Part shown: positions 22,807 to 32,586 of the stretch, piece after piece
Layout of the letters: each line of letters opens with the position of its first letter
Numbering within the stretch: position 1 is the first letter of the stretch
Source: Desulfobaculum xiamenense
GTDB taxonomy: Bacteria; Desulfobacterota; Desulfovibrionia; Desulfovibrionales; Desulfovibrionaceae
Length of the DNA: 64,000 nucleotides
Assembly (NCBI RefSeq): GCF_011927665.1
Contig: NZ_JAATJA010000004.1
Span: 1-64,000 of the forward strand
Reading direction: 5' to 3'
The notes under the pieces: generated by a model
The model's database searches: none
What the model saw: only the letters and a program-made list of their open reading frames with translations
Told to the model about the DNA's origin: nothing
Made by a program: the position numbers and the translations under genes

Positions 22807-23766
22807 ATGGCTGACGATCTGCTTACCCACGCCGAAATTGCCCGCCAGCTCGGCGTTTCGGTCTCGACCATCAAAAACTACCGCAGCAAGTTTCCGGAGT
22901 GTCTGCCAGTGGCCCGGCGCGGGAAGCCCCTGCGCTTCGCTGCCGTGTCCCTTGCCGTGTGCCGGACGGTGCACGAGGGCTTCGGCGAGGGACTGTCCAC
23001 GGAACGCATCCGCGAGACGCTCTACGAGCGCTTTCCGCAGTATGCCAAGGCGCGGCGAGCCCGCGCGGCCTCGCGGGACAATCGGCGCGAGCGTGTGGGG
23101 GAGCCTGCGCTGGAGCGCTCCCTCGCGCGGATGGAGGACGTGTACGCGGCGGTTATCTCGCGCATGAACGAGCTTGAGGGGCGCACGACCGTCGCTCCGA
23201 CGGATGGCGACGGCCCCCTGCGTGACGAGGTGCTTCGCCTGCGCGACGAGGTGGGGCGGTTGCGCCGCGCCATCGAGACCGGCAGCGCTGTTGCCGAACG
23301 CACGACACCGCAGGTGGACGGGCCGGCGTCGCCGCAAGAGTCGCAGGGCGTTGCCGATGGGCCGTCCGTCACGAAGGGAGAGACCCCCCGCGCACGGGAG
23401 CGCGTGGCGGACGACGTGGTGGCCGACATTCTGGGGCTGCCGCTGGTGATTCGCTCTCCGGGTGGCGAGTATCTGGGCGTGACCCTGCCCGGTGGCGGGC
23501 ACCTGGACGTGTCGGCCATGCTGGCGAGGCTTGGCGCGCGGTCCGCCGCGGCGGACTGGACCCGCAGCGCCGGAGGCTGGACGCTGCTCCTAGGCGAAGG
23601 GGTAGCGGCCGGGCGGGAATTTGATTTGCGACCGGTGACCACGCCTCGCGGGAATCGGGTGGCGCTATTGTGCGGGATGCGCGTTGCGGGGCGTCCGGCG
23701 GATGCCGGTCTGCTGCGGTCCTTCCTGCGGACGCTGCGCGGCGGGGCCGAGGCGGGTGGGGCGTGA
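22807..23766 (+). CDS. MerR-like DNA-binding protein with coiled coil
   Basis: 319 residues. The N-terminus HAEIARQLGVSVSTIKNYRSKF and the following PVARRGKPLRFAAVSLA form a winged helix-turn-helix of the MerR type. Residues about 95-165 include charged heptad-like stretches (LRDEVLRLRDEVGRLRRAI) that should form a coiled coil. A low-complexity Pro/Ser/Thr linker leads to a C-terminal domain (about 205-315) that I do not recognise. GGAGG lies before the ATG. Its stop is only 43 bases before the chosen start of the large activase gene, so they are probably co-transcribed and it may regulate that operon. Confidence 0.65.
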   Translation: MADDLLTHAEIARQLGVSVSTIKNYRSKFPECLPVARRGKPLRFAAVSLAVCRTVHEGFGEGLSTERIRETLYERFPQYAKARRARAASRDNRRERVGEPALERSLARMEDVYAAVISRMNELEGRTTVAPTDGDGPLRDEVLRLRDEVGRLRRAIETGSAVAERTTPQVDGPASPQESQGVADGPSVTKGETPRARERVADDVVADILGLPLVIRSPGGEYLGVTLPGGGHLDVSAMLARLGARSAAADWTRSAGGWTLLLGEGVAAGREFDLRPVTTPRGNRVALLCGMRVAGRPADAGLLRSFLRTLRGGAEAGGA

Positions 23767-23809
23767 TCATGGCGGGAGGCGAATTGTTCGGGACGACGGG
23801 GGCAAAGCC

Positions 23810-26800
23810 ATGAATGCTTTGGACCGTGGGGCGCGCGGTGGGCGCGCATGCGCGGGCGGGCTTGATGTCGGCTCGGTGAGCGTGAAGCTCGTGGTGTGCG
23901 ATGGCGATGGCGTGGCGCTTCTACAGCGCTACGAACGGCATCGCGGTCAGCCCGGGCGCGTGGCGCTGGTCATCCTGCGCGAGGCCGCACAGCGTTTCCC
24001 CGGCCTGCCACTGCTGGCCACCGGGACGGCGGGGCGACGCATCGCCGACGCCATGGGCGTTTCGCACATCACCGAACTGACCGCCCACGCCCTTGGCATG
24101 GCCCGGCTGCATCCCGAGGTGCGCTCCATCATCGAGATGGGCGGAGAGGACTCCAAGCTCATCCTGCTCGAAGACGGCCGCGTGGCGGATTTCGCGCTCA
24201 ATTCCGTGTGCGCCGCCGGAACCGGGGCCTTTCTCGACCAGCAGGCCGAGCGCATGCGTCTGTCCATCGAGGACTTCGGCAGACTCGGTCTGGCCTGTGC
24301 GCGGCCGCCGCACATCGCCGGGCGGTGCAGCGTGTTCGCCAAGTCGGACATGATTCACCTTCAGCAGATCGCCTGCCCGGTACAGGACATCGTGGGCGGG
24401 CTGTGCATGGCTGTGGCGCGTAATTTCCGGGGAGCCATTGCCCGTGGGCGCACCCTGTGCCCGCCCGTGGCCTTCATCGGCGGCGTGGCCCTCAATCCGG
24501 CCATGCGTCGGGCCTTTGCCGAGGTCTTTTCCCTGTCCGAACTCATGGTGCCGGACCCGCCGACCACAGTGGGAGCACTGGGCGCGGCGCTGGCCGTGCT
24601 GCGCGATGGCGCAGGCGTGCCCCTGACCGATGCCGCGTGCGAGGCGCTGGAGCGTTCCCTCGACGCGGCCGATGCCGGTGCCGACCGTCGCGGCCCGCTT
24701 CGTGAGGAGGGGGGTGATTTCGACCTGCGGCATCCGTGCGCCGTGTCCGACGAGGGCACCGCCCCTGCCGCGACGGAGCGCATCCCTGCCTACATGGGCA
24801 TCGACGTCGGCTCCATCAGCACCAATCTCGCCGTCATCGACGTCGAGGGCCGCCTGCTGGCCCGGCGCTATCTGCGTACGGCCAGCCGTCCCATCGAGGC
24901 CGTGCGCACCGGGCTTCGCGAGATAGGCGAGGAGCTTGGCGGGCGGGCGGACATTCTCGGCGTGGGCACCACCGGTTCCGGGCGCTACATGATCGCCGAC
25001 TTCACGGGCGCGGACGTGGTGCGAAACGAGATCACCGCGCAGGCCCGCGCCGCTGCGTTCATCGATCCGCAGGTGGACACCATTTTCGAGATAGGCGGGC
25101 AGGATTCCAAGTACATACGCATCGACGACGGCGTCATTACCGGCTTCGAGATGAACCGGGCCTGCGCCGCCGGGACGGGGTCGTTTCTTGAGGAGCAGGC
25201 CGAGCGGCTCGACGTGTCCGTCATCGGCGAATTCGAGGACCGTGCGCTGGAGGCCCCCGCTCCGTGCCGCCTTGGCGAGCGGTGCACGGTGTTTATGGAG
25301 AACAGCCTCATGGCTGGGCTGTCGCGCGGGGCGCAGGTGGATGACCTACTGGCCGGGCTGGCCTATTCCATCGTCGAGAACTACCTCGGGCGGGTGGTCG
25401 GCTCCGGACGCGTGGGGCACAACGTTTTCTTTCAGGGCGGCACGGCTTCGAACCGCGCTGTCGTGGCCGCCTTCGAGCGCCACCTCGGGCGCAGGGTCAC
25501 CGTGCCCCCGAACCACGACGTCACCGGGGCCATCGGCATGGCCCTCATTGCCCGCGACCACATGCGTGCGGCTGGTACGGCCAGCGCGTTTCGCGGGTTC
25601 GACCTCGCCCTGCGCGGCTACGAGCAGGAGTCCTTTACCTGCAAGGGCTGCGACAACCGCTGCGAGATCAACGCGGTACGCATCGAGGGCGTTGATGACA
25701 AAATGTATTACGGAGGGCGCTGCGAAAAGTACGACATGCGCCGGCCAACGTTGCCCGAGGGCGAGGACCTGTTCCGCATGCGTGAGCGCGCCCTGCGCGA
25801 GGAGCATGACCACCGCGCGGCGGCTCACGTCCGGCGCGGTGTCGCGGCCCGTCGGGGGCGCATCGGGCTGCCGTACGCCTTTTTCATGCATGATCAATTG
25901 CCCTACTGGTCCACGCTGTTGTGGGAACTGGGCTTCGAACCCGTCCTGTCCCCGCGCACCGGGGCGGGGGTGGTCCGGCTGGGGAGCGAGGCCGTGCTGG
26001 CCGATGTCTGCCATCCCCTGCGCGCGGCCATCGGGCACGCCCTGCATCTCGCGCTGCCCGTCGAGCGGGGCGGCGAGGGGTGCGAGACGCTGTTCATCCC
26101 GTCCTTCGTGAACATGAACGCTCCGGACGATGCGCAGGGCGACGGCTTGGCCTGTCCGCTGACGCAAAGCTATCCGTTTCAGGTGCGTCAGGCCGCGCCG
26201 ACGTGTACGGTCGTCGTTCCGGCCATCCAATGGCGGCATGGGCGGGATGCGGTACTGCGCGCATTGCGCCGGGCCTTCACGCCGTGGCGGGTGTCCCTGC
26301 TGGAGCTTGGCCGGGCTGAGTCCATCGCCAGCGAGGCGCAGGACGCCTTCGAGGCTCGGTTGCGCCAGCGGGGGCGCGAGGTGCTCGATGCTCTTGATGG
26401 GCGTGCGCTGGTCGTGGTCGGTCGGCCTTATAACGCCTTCGACCCCGGCATGAACCTCGGCCTGCCGGACCGCATCGCGGCTCTCGGCGTGCGGGCCATT
26501 CCTATGGACTTCCTGCCGCTTGAGCCGCTCCCCGAGCGCTGGCGGGGCATGTATTGGCGGTCCGGGCAACGCATGCTCGCGGCGACCCGCGCCATCCGCC
26601 GCGATTCGCGTCTGTATCCCGTGTACATGGGGAGTTTTTCCTGCGGGCCGGACACGTTCATCCACAAGCTCGTGGAGCGCGAGTTGGGCGGAACCCCCGC
26701 CCTGTTCCTTGAAGTGGACGAGCATGGGGCGGATGCCGGACTCGTCACGCGGGTGGAGGCCTTTCTGGATAGCATCGACGCCCGGCGCGCGACGCGCCGC

Positions 26801-28060
26801 GAGGAGCGGGCGTCCTCGCTGTCGCGGCGTGCTCCGGCGGCATTCACCGGACGCGGGCGCACACTCCTTCTGCCGCGCATGTCCGATGGGGCGTACGGTC
26901 TCGAATCCGCGTTTCGGGCCTGCGGGGCCGAAGCGCGCGTTCTGCCCGAGACCACGCCCGAGGCCGTGGCCATGGCCCGCGCGCAGAGTTCCGGCAAGGA
27001 ATGCTACCCCTTCACCGTCACCCTCGGCGACATGCTTAGCGCCTGCGCCGCTCCGGAATTCCGTTCGGACCGTGCGGCCTTCTTCATGCCCGGCGGCACC
27101 GGTCCCTGTCGCTTCGGCCAGTACGGACCTGCCCAGCGCATGGTGCTCGACGACCTTGGCTATGGCGACGTGCCCGTGTATTCCCCGGAGCAGTCCGTGC
27201 GACTCTACGACGACATGGGCATCGTTGGGCGTGATCTCGCGCGTCGCGCATGGCGCGCCATCGTCGCCTTCGACCTGCTTGCCAAGTGCCGAAACGAGGT
27301 CGGTCCCCATGCCTTTGATTCCGCGCAGGTCGCCGCATGTCACGCCGAATCCATGGAGCGCCTGCGCCGCGCGCTACTCGGTTCCGCGGACGACGTGGAC
27401 CGCGCCCTTGCCCGCATCCGTGACGACTTCCGCTCCCTGCGCAACGGTCCGCAGCCCGGCGTGCCGCGCATCGGCATCGTCGGTGAAATCTTCGTGCGTT
27501 CCAACGAGTTCTGCAACGAGCGCCTGTGTCGATCCGTGGAAGCCCTTGGCGGCGAGGCGTGGCTTGCGCCCATCGGCGAGTGGATCGCCTACGTCAACGC
27601 CATGTCCCTGCGCGACGCCGCACGCCTGCGCAGGCCCGGACGCTACCTCGCCCTGCGCCTCACTCGGATGGTGCAGACCGCCATTCACCACCGCTGCGAA
27701 AGCGTCTTCGACGGCATGCTACGGACCACCGGCGAACCCGCGACCTCGGCTACGCTACGCGCCGCCGCTCCCTATCTGGGCGACTGCCTGCGTGGCGAGG
27801 CCGTGCTCAGCGTCGGAACCGCTGTGCACATGATCCGCAGCGGATGCCACGGCATCATCAACGCCATGCCCTTCGGCTGTATGCCCGGAACCGTGGTCAC
27901 GGCGCTCATGCGCGGCGTGACCCGCCACCACGGCGTGCCCTGCATCAGCCTGCCCTTCGACGGCACGCGCTCGTCGTCCAACCGTCTCCAACTCGAAGCG
28001 TTCATGGATCAGGCACGCCAACGCGCCATGGCGCAGGGGGAGGGGGAGGCCCGAGCGTAG
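23810..28060 (+). CDS. Acyl-CoA dehydratase activase, double ASKHA plus DUF2229-type fusion
   Basis: 1416 residues. Two tandem BadF/BadG/BcrA-type ATPase domains: the first from GLDVGSVSVKLVVCDGD (near residue 17) and the second from YMGIDVGSISTNLAVID (near 330). Each has the EMGGEDSK or EIGGQDSKYI loop and the CAAGTGAFL or CAAGTGSFL segment that carries the Cys ligand of the shared [4Fe-4S] cluster. Then comes a Cys-rich stretch (CKGCDNRCEIN) and a long DUF2229-like and HgdB-like C-terminal region. Such giants act as ATP-driven electron injectors for 2-hydroxyacyl-CoA dehydratases or related Fe-S enzymes, here without the dehydratase subunits beside it. ATG at 23810 was chosen by the domain start; the frame is open further upstream. 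Confidence 0.88.
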   Translation: MNALDRGARGGRACAGGLDVGSVSVKLVVCDGDGVALLQRYERHRGQPGRVALVILREAAQRFPGLPLLATGTAGRRIADAMGVSHITELTAHALGMARLHPEVRSIIEMGGEDSKLILLEDGRVADFALNSVCAAGTGAFLDQQAERMRLSIEDFGRLGLACARPPHIAGRCSVFAKSDMIHLQQIACPVQDIVGGLCMAVARNFRGAIARGRTLCPPVAFIGGVALNPAMRRAFAEVFSLSELMVPDPPTTVGALGAALAVLRDGAGVPLTDAACEALERSLDAADAGADRRGPLREEGGDFDLRHPCAVSDEGTAPAATERIPAYMGIDVGSISTNLAVIDVEGRLLARRYLRTASRPIEAVRTGLREIGEELGGRADILGVGTTGSGRYMIADFTGADVVRNEITAQARAAAFIDPQVDTIFEIGGQDSKYIRIDDGVITGFEMNRACAAGTGSFLEEQAERLDVSVIGEFEDRALEAPAPCRLGERCTVFMENSLMAGLSRGAQVDDLLAGLAYSIVENYLGRVVGSGRVGHNVFFQGGTASNRAVVAAFERHLGRRVTVPPNHDVTGAIGMALIARDHMRAAGTASAFRGFDLALRGYEQESFTCKGCDNRCEINAVRIEGVDDKMYYGGRCEKYDMRRPTLPEGEDLFRMRERALREEHDHRAAAHVRRGVAARRGRIGLPYAFFMHDQLPYWSTLLWELGFEPVLSPRTGAGVVRLGSEAVLADVCHPLRAAIGHALHLALPVERGGEGCETLFIPSFVNMNAPDDAQGDGLACPLTQSYPFQVRQAAPTCTVVVPAIQWRHGRDAVLRALRRAFTPWRVSLLELGRAESIASEAQDAFEARLRQRGREVLDALDGRALVVVGRPYNAFDPGMNLGLPDRIAALGVRAIPMDFLPLEPLPERWRGMYWRSGQRMLAATRAIRRDSRLYPVYMGSFSCGPDTFIHKLVERELGGTPALFLEVDEHGADAGLVTRVEAFLDSIDARRATRREERASSLSRRAPAAFTGRGRTLLLPRMSDGAYGLESAFRACGAEARVLPETTPEAVAMARAQSSGKECYPFTVTLGDMLSACAAPEFRSDRAAFFMPGGTGPCRFGQYGPAQRMVLDDLGYGDVPVYSPEQSVRLYDDMGIVGRDLARRAWRAIVAFDLLAKCRNEVGPHAFDSAQVAACHAESMERLRRALLGSADDVDRALARIRDDFRSLRNGPQPGVPRIGIVGEIFVRSNEFCNERLCRSVEALGGEAWLAPIGEWIAYVNAMSLRDAARLRRPGRYLALRLTRMVQTAIHHRCESVFDGMLRTTGEPATSATLRAAAPYLGDCLRGEAVLSVGTAVHMIRSGCHGIINAMPFGCMPGTVVTALMRGVTRHHGVPCISLPFDGTRSSSNRLQLEAFMDQARQRAMAQGEGEARA

Positions 28061-28122
28061 CGGCCGTCGCTGTGGCGAGGCCGTATCGGTCACGGCCGCA
28101 TGCAAGCCGTAGGCTCGGCTGC
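28061..28122. other. Degenerate partial copy of the start of the three-hairpin repeat
   Basis: The words CCCGAGCGTA and ATGCAAG(C/A)CGTAGGCTC occur here and again at 28127-28169, so the first part of the repeat appears to be duplicated in tandem. No gene is seen. Confidence 0.4.
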
Positions 28123-28332
28123 GCGTAGCCCGAGCGTATCGTTCGTTGAGGGATGCAAGACGTAGGCTCCGCCGGCCAAGGGGCCGCTGGCCCCCTGGAC
28201 CCCCGACATGCGATGGACGTGGCTGCCCTTTCGGCTTTTATTCAACAATTCCAATATATAAGGATTCTCAAGGGAATTATTCCCTTGAGCGGGGTCCGGG
28301 GCAGAGCCCCGGCCGCCGGAGGCCTCTCTTCC
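28123..28332 (+). repeat. Three-hairpin intergenic repeat, copy A
   Basis: About 210 bp, inverted relative to the copy at 33336-33550. Three hairpins in order: 28176-28198 (CCAAGGGGCC...), 28267-28289 (CTCAAGGGAA-TTA-TTCCCTTGAG, 10 bp) and 28296-28312 (CCGGGGC-AGA-GCCCCGG, 7 bp). It lies at the meeting point of two convergent genes. Outside the stems the copies are only partly alike; in hairpin 2 three base pairs differ by compensated changes. Confidence 0.8.
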
Positions 28333-28360
28333 TCTCGGGCGGCCGTCTATCGCGTCGAGC

Positions 28361-29731
28361 TTAGCCAGTGATGTTGTATTTCTTGAGCTTGTACTGGAGG
28401 AGGGACTTGGAGATGCCGAGGGCCTCGGCGGCCTTGACCTTGACGAAGTCGTTGCGGGCCAGGGCGCGGCGCACGAGAGCGCCCTCGATCTTTTCGAGGG
28501 TGTCGCCGAGGTTGAGGCGTGCGGGCAGGAGGTCCACGGCGCTCTTGAACTGGGATTCCTCGTCGCGGACCTCGGCGGGCAGGTCGTCGACGGTGATGGA
28601 GGTCCCGGAGGCGAGCACCACGCAGCGTTCTATGACGTTCTGAAGCTGGCGGACGTTGCCGGGCCATTCGTAGCCGGTGATGTAGTTGAGGGCCTCGGAG
28701 GAGAAGCCGTGGATGTCCTTGGCGTTTTCCGTGGCGTACTTGGCGAGAAAGTGCGCGGCCAGAAGGGGGATGTCCTCGCGGCGTTCGCGCAGGGGCGGCA
28801 TGTGGATGCGCACCACATTGAGGCGATAGTAGAGGTCTTCGCGGAAGGAGCCGGCCTGCACGGCCTGTGCGAGATCGACGTTGGTGGCGGTGACCACGCG
28901 GATGTCCACCTCGATCTCGCGGGCGCCGCCCACGCGCTCGAACTTGCGTTCCTGAAGCACGCGAAGGAGCTTGACCTGCAACTCCGGGGTCAGTTCGCCG
29001 ATTTCGTCGAGGAAGAGGGTGCCGCCGTTGGCGAGTTCGAAGCGTCCGCGTCGGCTGGCGACGGCACCGGTGAAGGAGCCTTTCTCGTGGCCGAAGAGTT
29101 CGCTTTCGAGCACGCCGGGGGCGAGGGCCATGCAGTTCACGGAGACGAAGGGCGCGTCCTTTCGCGGTGAGGCGAAATGGATGGCGCGGGCCACGAGCTC
29201 CTTGCCGGTGCCGGAGTCGCCCTCGATGAGCACGGTGCTGCGGCTGGGGGCGGCCTTGTCGACCATTTCGAGCACTTGGCGCATCACCTTGGACTTGCCG
29301 ATGATGTTGTGCAGGCCGTAGCGCTCTTCGAGGTTTTCGCGCAGCAGGCGGTTGCTGCGATGCATGTCGGCGAGCTGGGTGGCCTTGGCGATGGAGAGCA
29401 TGAGCTGTTCGTTGGAGAACGGCTTGGTGATGTAGTCGAACGCGCCGAGGCGCATGGCCTCCACGGCGGACTCGATGCTGCCGAAGGCGGTCATGATGAG
29501 CACGGGGATGTGGGGATAGTTGCGCTGCACGCGCTCCAGAACCTCGCGTCCGGAGAGCTTGGGCATCTTCATGTCCGTGACGAGCACGTCCACTTCGGAC
29601 TCTTCGAGGTAGGCCAGCGCCAGTTCCGGGTCCGAGAGGGCCGTGACGTTGTATCCGGCCTCGTCGAGCATGGCTTCGAGCACCACGAGGTAGTTCCGCT
29701 CGTCGTCGAGCACGAGGATGTTGTGTGCCAT
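28361..29731 (-). CDS. Sigma-54-dependent response regulator (NtrC family)
   Basis: 456 residues. An N-terminal receiver domain (NILVLDDERNYLV, phosphoacceptor Asp in VLVTDMKMP, near residue 53) is followed by the AAA+ domain with Walker A EGDSGTGKE, contact loop GSFTGA and Walker B GGTLFLDE, and a Fis-type helix-turn-helix at the end (KAAEALGISKSLLQYKLKKY). It is the direct partner of the kinase encoded 18 bases upstream, and activates sigma-54 promoters that are not identifiable here. The aminotransferase gene precedes both, so they form one operon. Confidence 0.93.
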   Translation of the reverse strand: MAHNILVLDDERNYLVVLEAMLDEAGYNVTALSDPELALAYLEESEVDVLVTDMKMPKLSGREVLERVQRNYPHIPVLIMTAFGSIESAVEAMRLGAFDYITKPFSNEQLMLSIAKATQLADMHRSNRLLRENLEERYGLHNIIGKSKVMRQVLEMVDKAAPSRSTVLIEGDSGTGKELVARAIHFASPRKDAPFVSVNCMALAPGVLESELFGHEKGSFTGAVASRRGRFELANGGTLFLDEIGELTPELQVKLLRVLQERKFERVGGAREIEVDIRVVTATNVDLAQAVQAGSFREDLYYRLNVVRIHMPPLRERREDIPLLAAHFLAKYATENAKDIHGFSSEALNYITGYEWPGNVRQLQNVIERCVVLASGTSITVDDLPAEVRDEESQFKSAVDLLPARLNLGDTLEKIEGALVRRALARNDFVKVKAAEALGISKSLLQYKLKKYNITG

Positions 29732-29749
29732 GGAAATGCGAACTCCCTG

Positions 29750-31186
29750 CTAATTCGTCGGGAAGACGATGTTGATCTGTGCGCCGCCCTGCTCGGCGTT
29801 GGCCAGTTCCATCCGGGCGTTGTGGCTCGCGATGATGTTGGCAACGATGGCCAGCCCGAGTCCTGTACCGTTGTGCTTGGTCGTGAAGAACGGGTCCGTG
29901 GCCTTGGAAAGCGTCTCCGGGGTGAAGCCGGGGCCGTTGTCCGTGAAGCTCACCCGCACGCATTTCTCGCCGGGACGTGCGGAGATGGTGATGCGTCCGC
30001 CGTCGGGCACGGCCTGCATGGCGTTGGCGATGATGTTGTACATGGCGCGGTAGAGCAGGTCCTTGTCGCCGCGCACGGTGAGGCCTGCGGGATAGTCCTT
30101 GACGATGGCCACGCTGCGGCCCCGGCACTCGTGTTCGAGGAAGGCCACGGCCTGATCGAGTATGCGGCCCACGTCCACGCTGTCCACGCCGGGCTTTTTG
30201 GGCCGGGCGTAGTCGAGGAAGTCGTTGACCGTCTGGCCCAGACGCCTGATCTCGTCGTTCATGACCTCAAGCATGCGGATGCGCGAGGAACTGCCCTCGT
30301 CGCGGGCCTTCTTGAGTAGGAACTCCGCGCTGGACTGGATGATGCCGAGAGGGTTTCTGATCTCGTGGGCGATGCCCGCCACCACACGGCCCATGCTGGC
30401 GAGTTTTTCTGCCTGATGCAGCTCGCGTTCGAGGCGTTCGCGCTCGGCCACGCGCTGGGTGTTCACCTCGTCGGCCTTGTGGATCATAGCCATGAGCACG
30501 AGGAACAGGATCAGCGACGAGGTGAAGGCCGTGAAGATGATGAGCCACTGGAAGCTGATGACGGTCTTGTAGTCGTCGGTGATGTCCTGCGTGAATTCGA
30601 GGATGCCCATGATTTGGCCGGTGGGGCCGCCGGGGAACAGGCTGCGCTCCGTGCGCAGCGGGTACACCGTGCGCAGGACCACGCTCTTGGGCTGCATGTC
30701 GAAGTCGAACATGGCCCGCCACGCGGGCACGCGGCTTATGACCTCGAAGCTGTGGCGCAGCTCCGCCACGGCCTGCCGTACGGCCGTCCCCGCAAGGTCT
30801 CGCCGTCCCACCACATCCTTGTTCAGCGAGAAGGATACGACCTCCTCGTTGTCGTAGATGCGGAATTCGAAGACGTGCTGGCCGTGGATGGTCTCCTTGA
30901 TCACGCGCTCCAACTGCTGGAACTGCTCCGGATTCTGCAACTCGATGTGGCGGAAGCGGAGCAGGGTGGGCACGGTGAAGCGCTGGAAGACCTGATGGTT
31001 GATGTTTTCGGCCAGAAGCATGGCAAACTCCTGCTGCTTGGTGAGCAGGGTCTGCCGCGCGTAGTTGGCCATGACCACGGACAGGAAGAGACCAGACGCC
31101 AGAATGAGCGCCAGTGACCCCCAGGACATGAATTTCGCCAGCTTGAAGGGTGCGCCTTCAGGCATGGAGGTTCGCAGAGCGGTCAA
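29750..31186 (-). CDS. Membrane-bound sensor histidine kinase (NtrB/ZraS type)
   Basis: 478 residues. Membrane helices at about 20-40 and 218-240 enclose a periplasmic sensor of about 175 residues with no motif I recognise. The H-box is GIAHEIRNPLGIIQ (phosphorylated His), followed by the N-box NIIANAMQAV and G-boxes DNGPGF and GTGLGLAIV. All catalytic motifs are intact. It sits between the aminotransferase gene (20 bases upstream) and its response regulator gene (18 bases downstream). Confidence 0.93.
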   Translation of the reverse strand: MTALRTSMPEGAPFKLAKFMSWGSLALILASGLFLSVVMANYARQTLLTKQQEFAMLLAENINHQVFQRFTVPTLLRFRHIELQNPEQFQQLERVIKETIHGQHVFEFRIYDNEEVVSFSLNKDVVGRRDLAGTAVRQAVAELRHSFEVISRVPAWRAMFDFDMQPKSVVLRTVYPLRTERSLFPGGPTGQIMGILEFTQDITDDYKTVISFQWLIIFTAFTSSLILFLVLMAMIHKADEVNTQRVAERERLERELHQAEKLASMGRVVAGIAHEIRNPLGIIQSSAEFLLKKARDEGSSSRIRMLEVMNDEIRRLGQTVNDFLDYARPKKPGVDSVDVGRILDQAVAFLEHECRGRSVAIVKDYPAGLTVRGDKDLLYRAMYNIIANAMQAVPDGGRITISARPGEKCVRVSFTDNGPGFTPETLSKATDPFFTTKHNGTGLGLAIVANIIASHNARMELANAEQGGAQINIVFPTN

Positions 31187-31205
31187 TGTCTCCTCCGTTT
31201 CCGCA

Positions 31206-32381
31206 TCATTTTCCGAAGAGCACGTCGCCGACGCGGGTCAGCGCCGTGACGACGGTCTCGTCGGCAAGGGCGTATGAGAAGCGCACGCAGTTGTCGTCGC
31301 CAAAGGCCGCGCCGGGCACGGCCGCTACACCCGCCTGCTCCAGCAGCAGGGTGCACAGGGCGGTGGAGTCCGCGAAGCGCTCGCCGTAGAGGGCGCTCAC
31401 ATCGGGGAAAATGTAGAACGCGCCGTCGGGCCGCGGGCACACCACGCCCGGCCACGAGGAGACGATCTCCATGGCCTTGTCGCGCCTGCCTGCGAATGCG
31501 TCGCACATCCGGGCCAGCATGTCGCGCGGTCCGGTCAGCGCGGCCAGCGCGGCGCGCTGGGCGATGGAGCAGACGTTGGACGTGCTCTGGCTCTGAATTT
31601 TGGACATGGCCTTCACCAGATCGGGATGCGCAAGGGCGAAGCCCACGCGCCAGCCGGTCATGGCGAAGCTCTTGGATAGTCCGTTGACCACGGCCACATG
31701 CTCGGGGTGGCGCTCCCAGAAGGGTGCAAGGCTCACCGGCTCCGCCGGGGCGTAGACGAGCCTGTCGTAGATTTCGTCGGAAACCACAAAGATGTCGTTG
31801 TCCACGGCCCACTGCGCAAGGGCGAGAAGCTCGGCCTCGGAGTACTGCACGCCAGTGGGATTGGAGGGCGAATTGAGAATGAGCGCCCTCGTGCGCGGAG
31901 TGCGCGCGCGTTCGAGATCCTCGGGCGTGATCTTGAAGCCGCGCGATGCGCGGGCGGCCACCGTCACCGGTACGCCGTCGGCCAGCTCGACCATGGCCGG
32001 GTAGCTCACCCAGTACGGTGCCGGGATGAGCACCTCGTCACCGGGATCGAGGATGGCCAGAAAAAGATTGTAGAGCGCCTGCTTGCCGCCGTTGGTCACG
32101 ATGGTGCTTTCAGCTTTGGCATTCGTTCCGTAATACGAATTGAAATATCCGGCCACGGCGTCGCGCAGCTCCGGGACGCCGGGGACCTGCGTGTAGCGGG
32201 TGAAGCCGCTGTCCAGAGCTGCCTTGGCGGCCTCGCAGATGTGCGCGGGGGTGTCGAAGTCCGGCTCACCCACGGACAGAGAGATGATCTCGCGCCCCTT
32301 TGCGCGCAGTTCCATGGCCTTGGCGCTGACGGCCAGCGTGGCCGACGGCTTGACCTGCGAAATCTTCCGGGAAATTCTCAT
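31206..32381 (-). CDS. Pyridoxal-phosphate aminotransferase, aspartate aminotransferase family (class I)
   Basis: 391 residues, normal length. The PLP lysine is in GLSKSFAMTGWRVGF; the NSPSNPTG motif and the SDEIYDRLVY aspartate that binds the pyridine nitrogen are present. The N-terminal SRKISQVKPSATLAVSAKA and SVGEPDFDTP are typical of the I-gamma subgroup, which acts on aspartate and sometimes prephenate. It is the first gene of an operon with the kinase and response regulator. A link between amino-acid supply and that two-component system is only suggested by position. Confidence 0.9.
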   Translation of the reverse strand: MRISRKISQVKPSATLAVSAKAMELRAKGREIISLSVGEPDFDTPAHICEAAKAALDSGFTRYTQVPGVPELRDAVAGYFNSYYGTNAKAESTIVTNGGKQALYNLFLAILDPGDEVLIPAPYWVSYPAMVELADGVPVTVAARASRGFKITPEDLERARTPRTRALILNSPSNPTGVQYSEAELLALAQWAVDNDIFVVSDEIYDRLVYAPAEPVSLAPFWERHPEHVAVVNGLSKSFAMTGWRVGFALAHPDLVKAMSKIQSQSTSNVCSIAQRAALAALTGPRDMLARMCDAFAGRRDKAMEIVSSWPGVVCPRPDGAFYIFPDVSALYGERFADSTALCTLLLEQAGVAAVPGAAFGDDNCVRFSYALADETVVTALTRVGDVLFGK

Positions 32382-32586
32382 AACCCACCTTTATCACGAC
32401 AGAAGGCAATAGAAATTCACCCCAGCCTCGTTACGTCACCCCGGTTGTAGTGGAAATCGCCACGAAATGAAAGCGGGATGGCCGAGGGACAAGGCGTGGG
32501 GCCAACTGACGCCCCCCAAGCGCAACCTTTCCCGTCGGGAGCCGGACATCTTGAGGTTGACGTCCGCCCGGCTGGCACGCACAACC

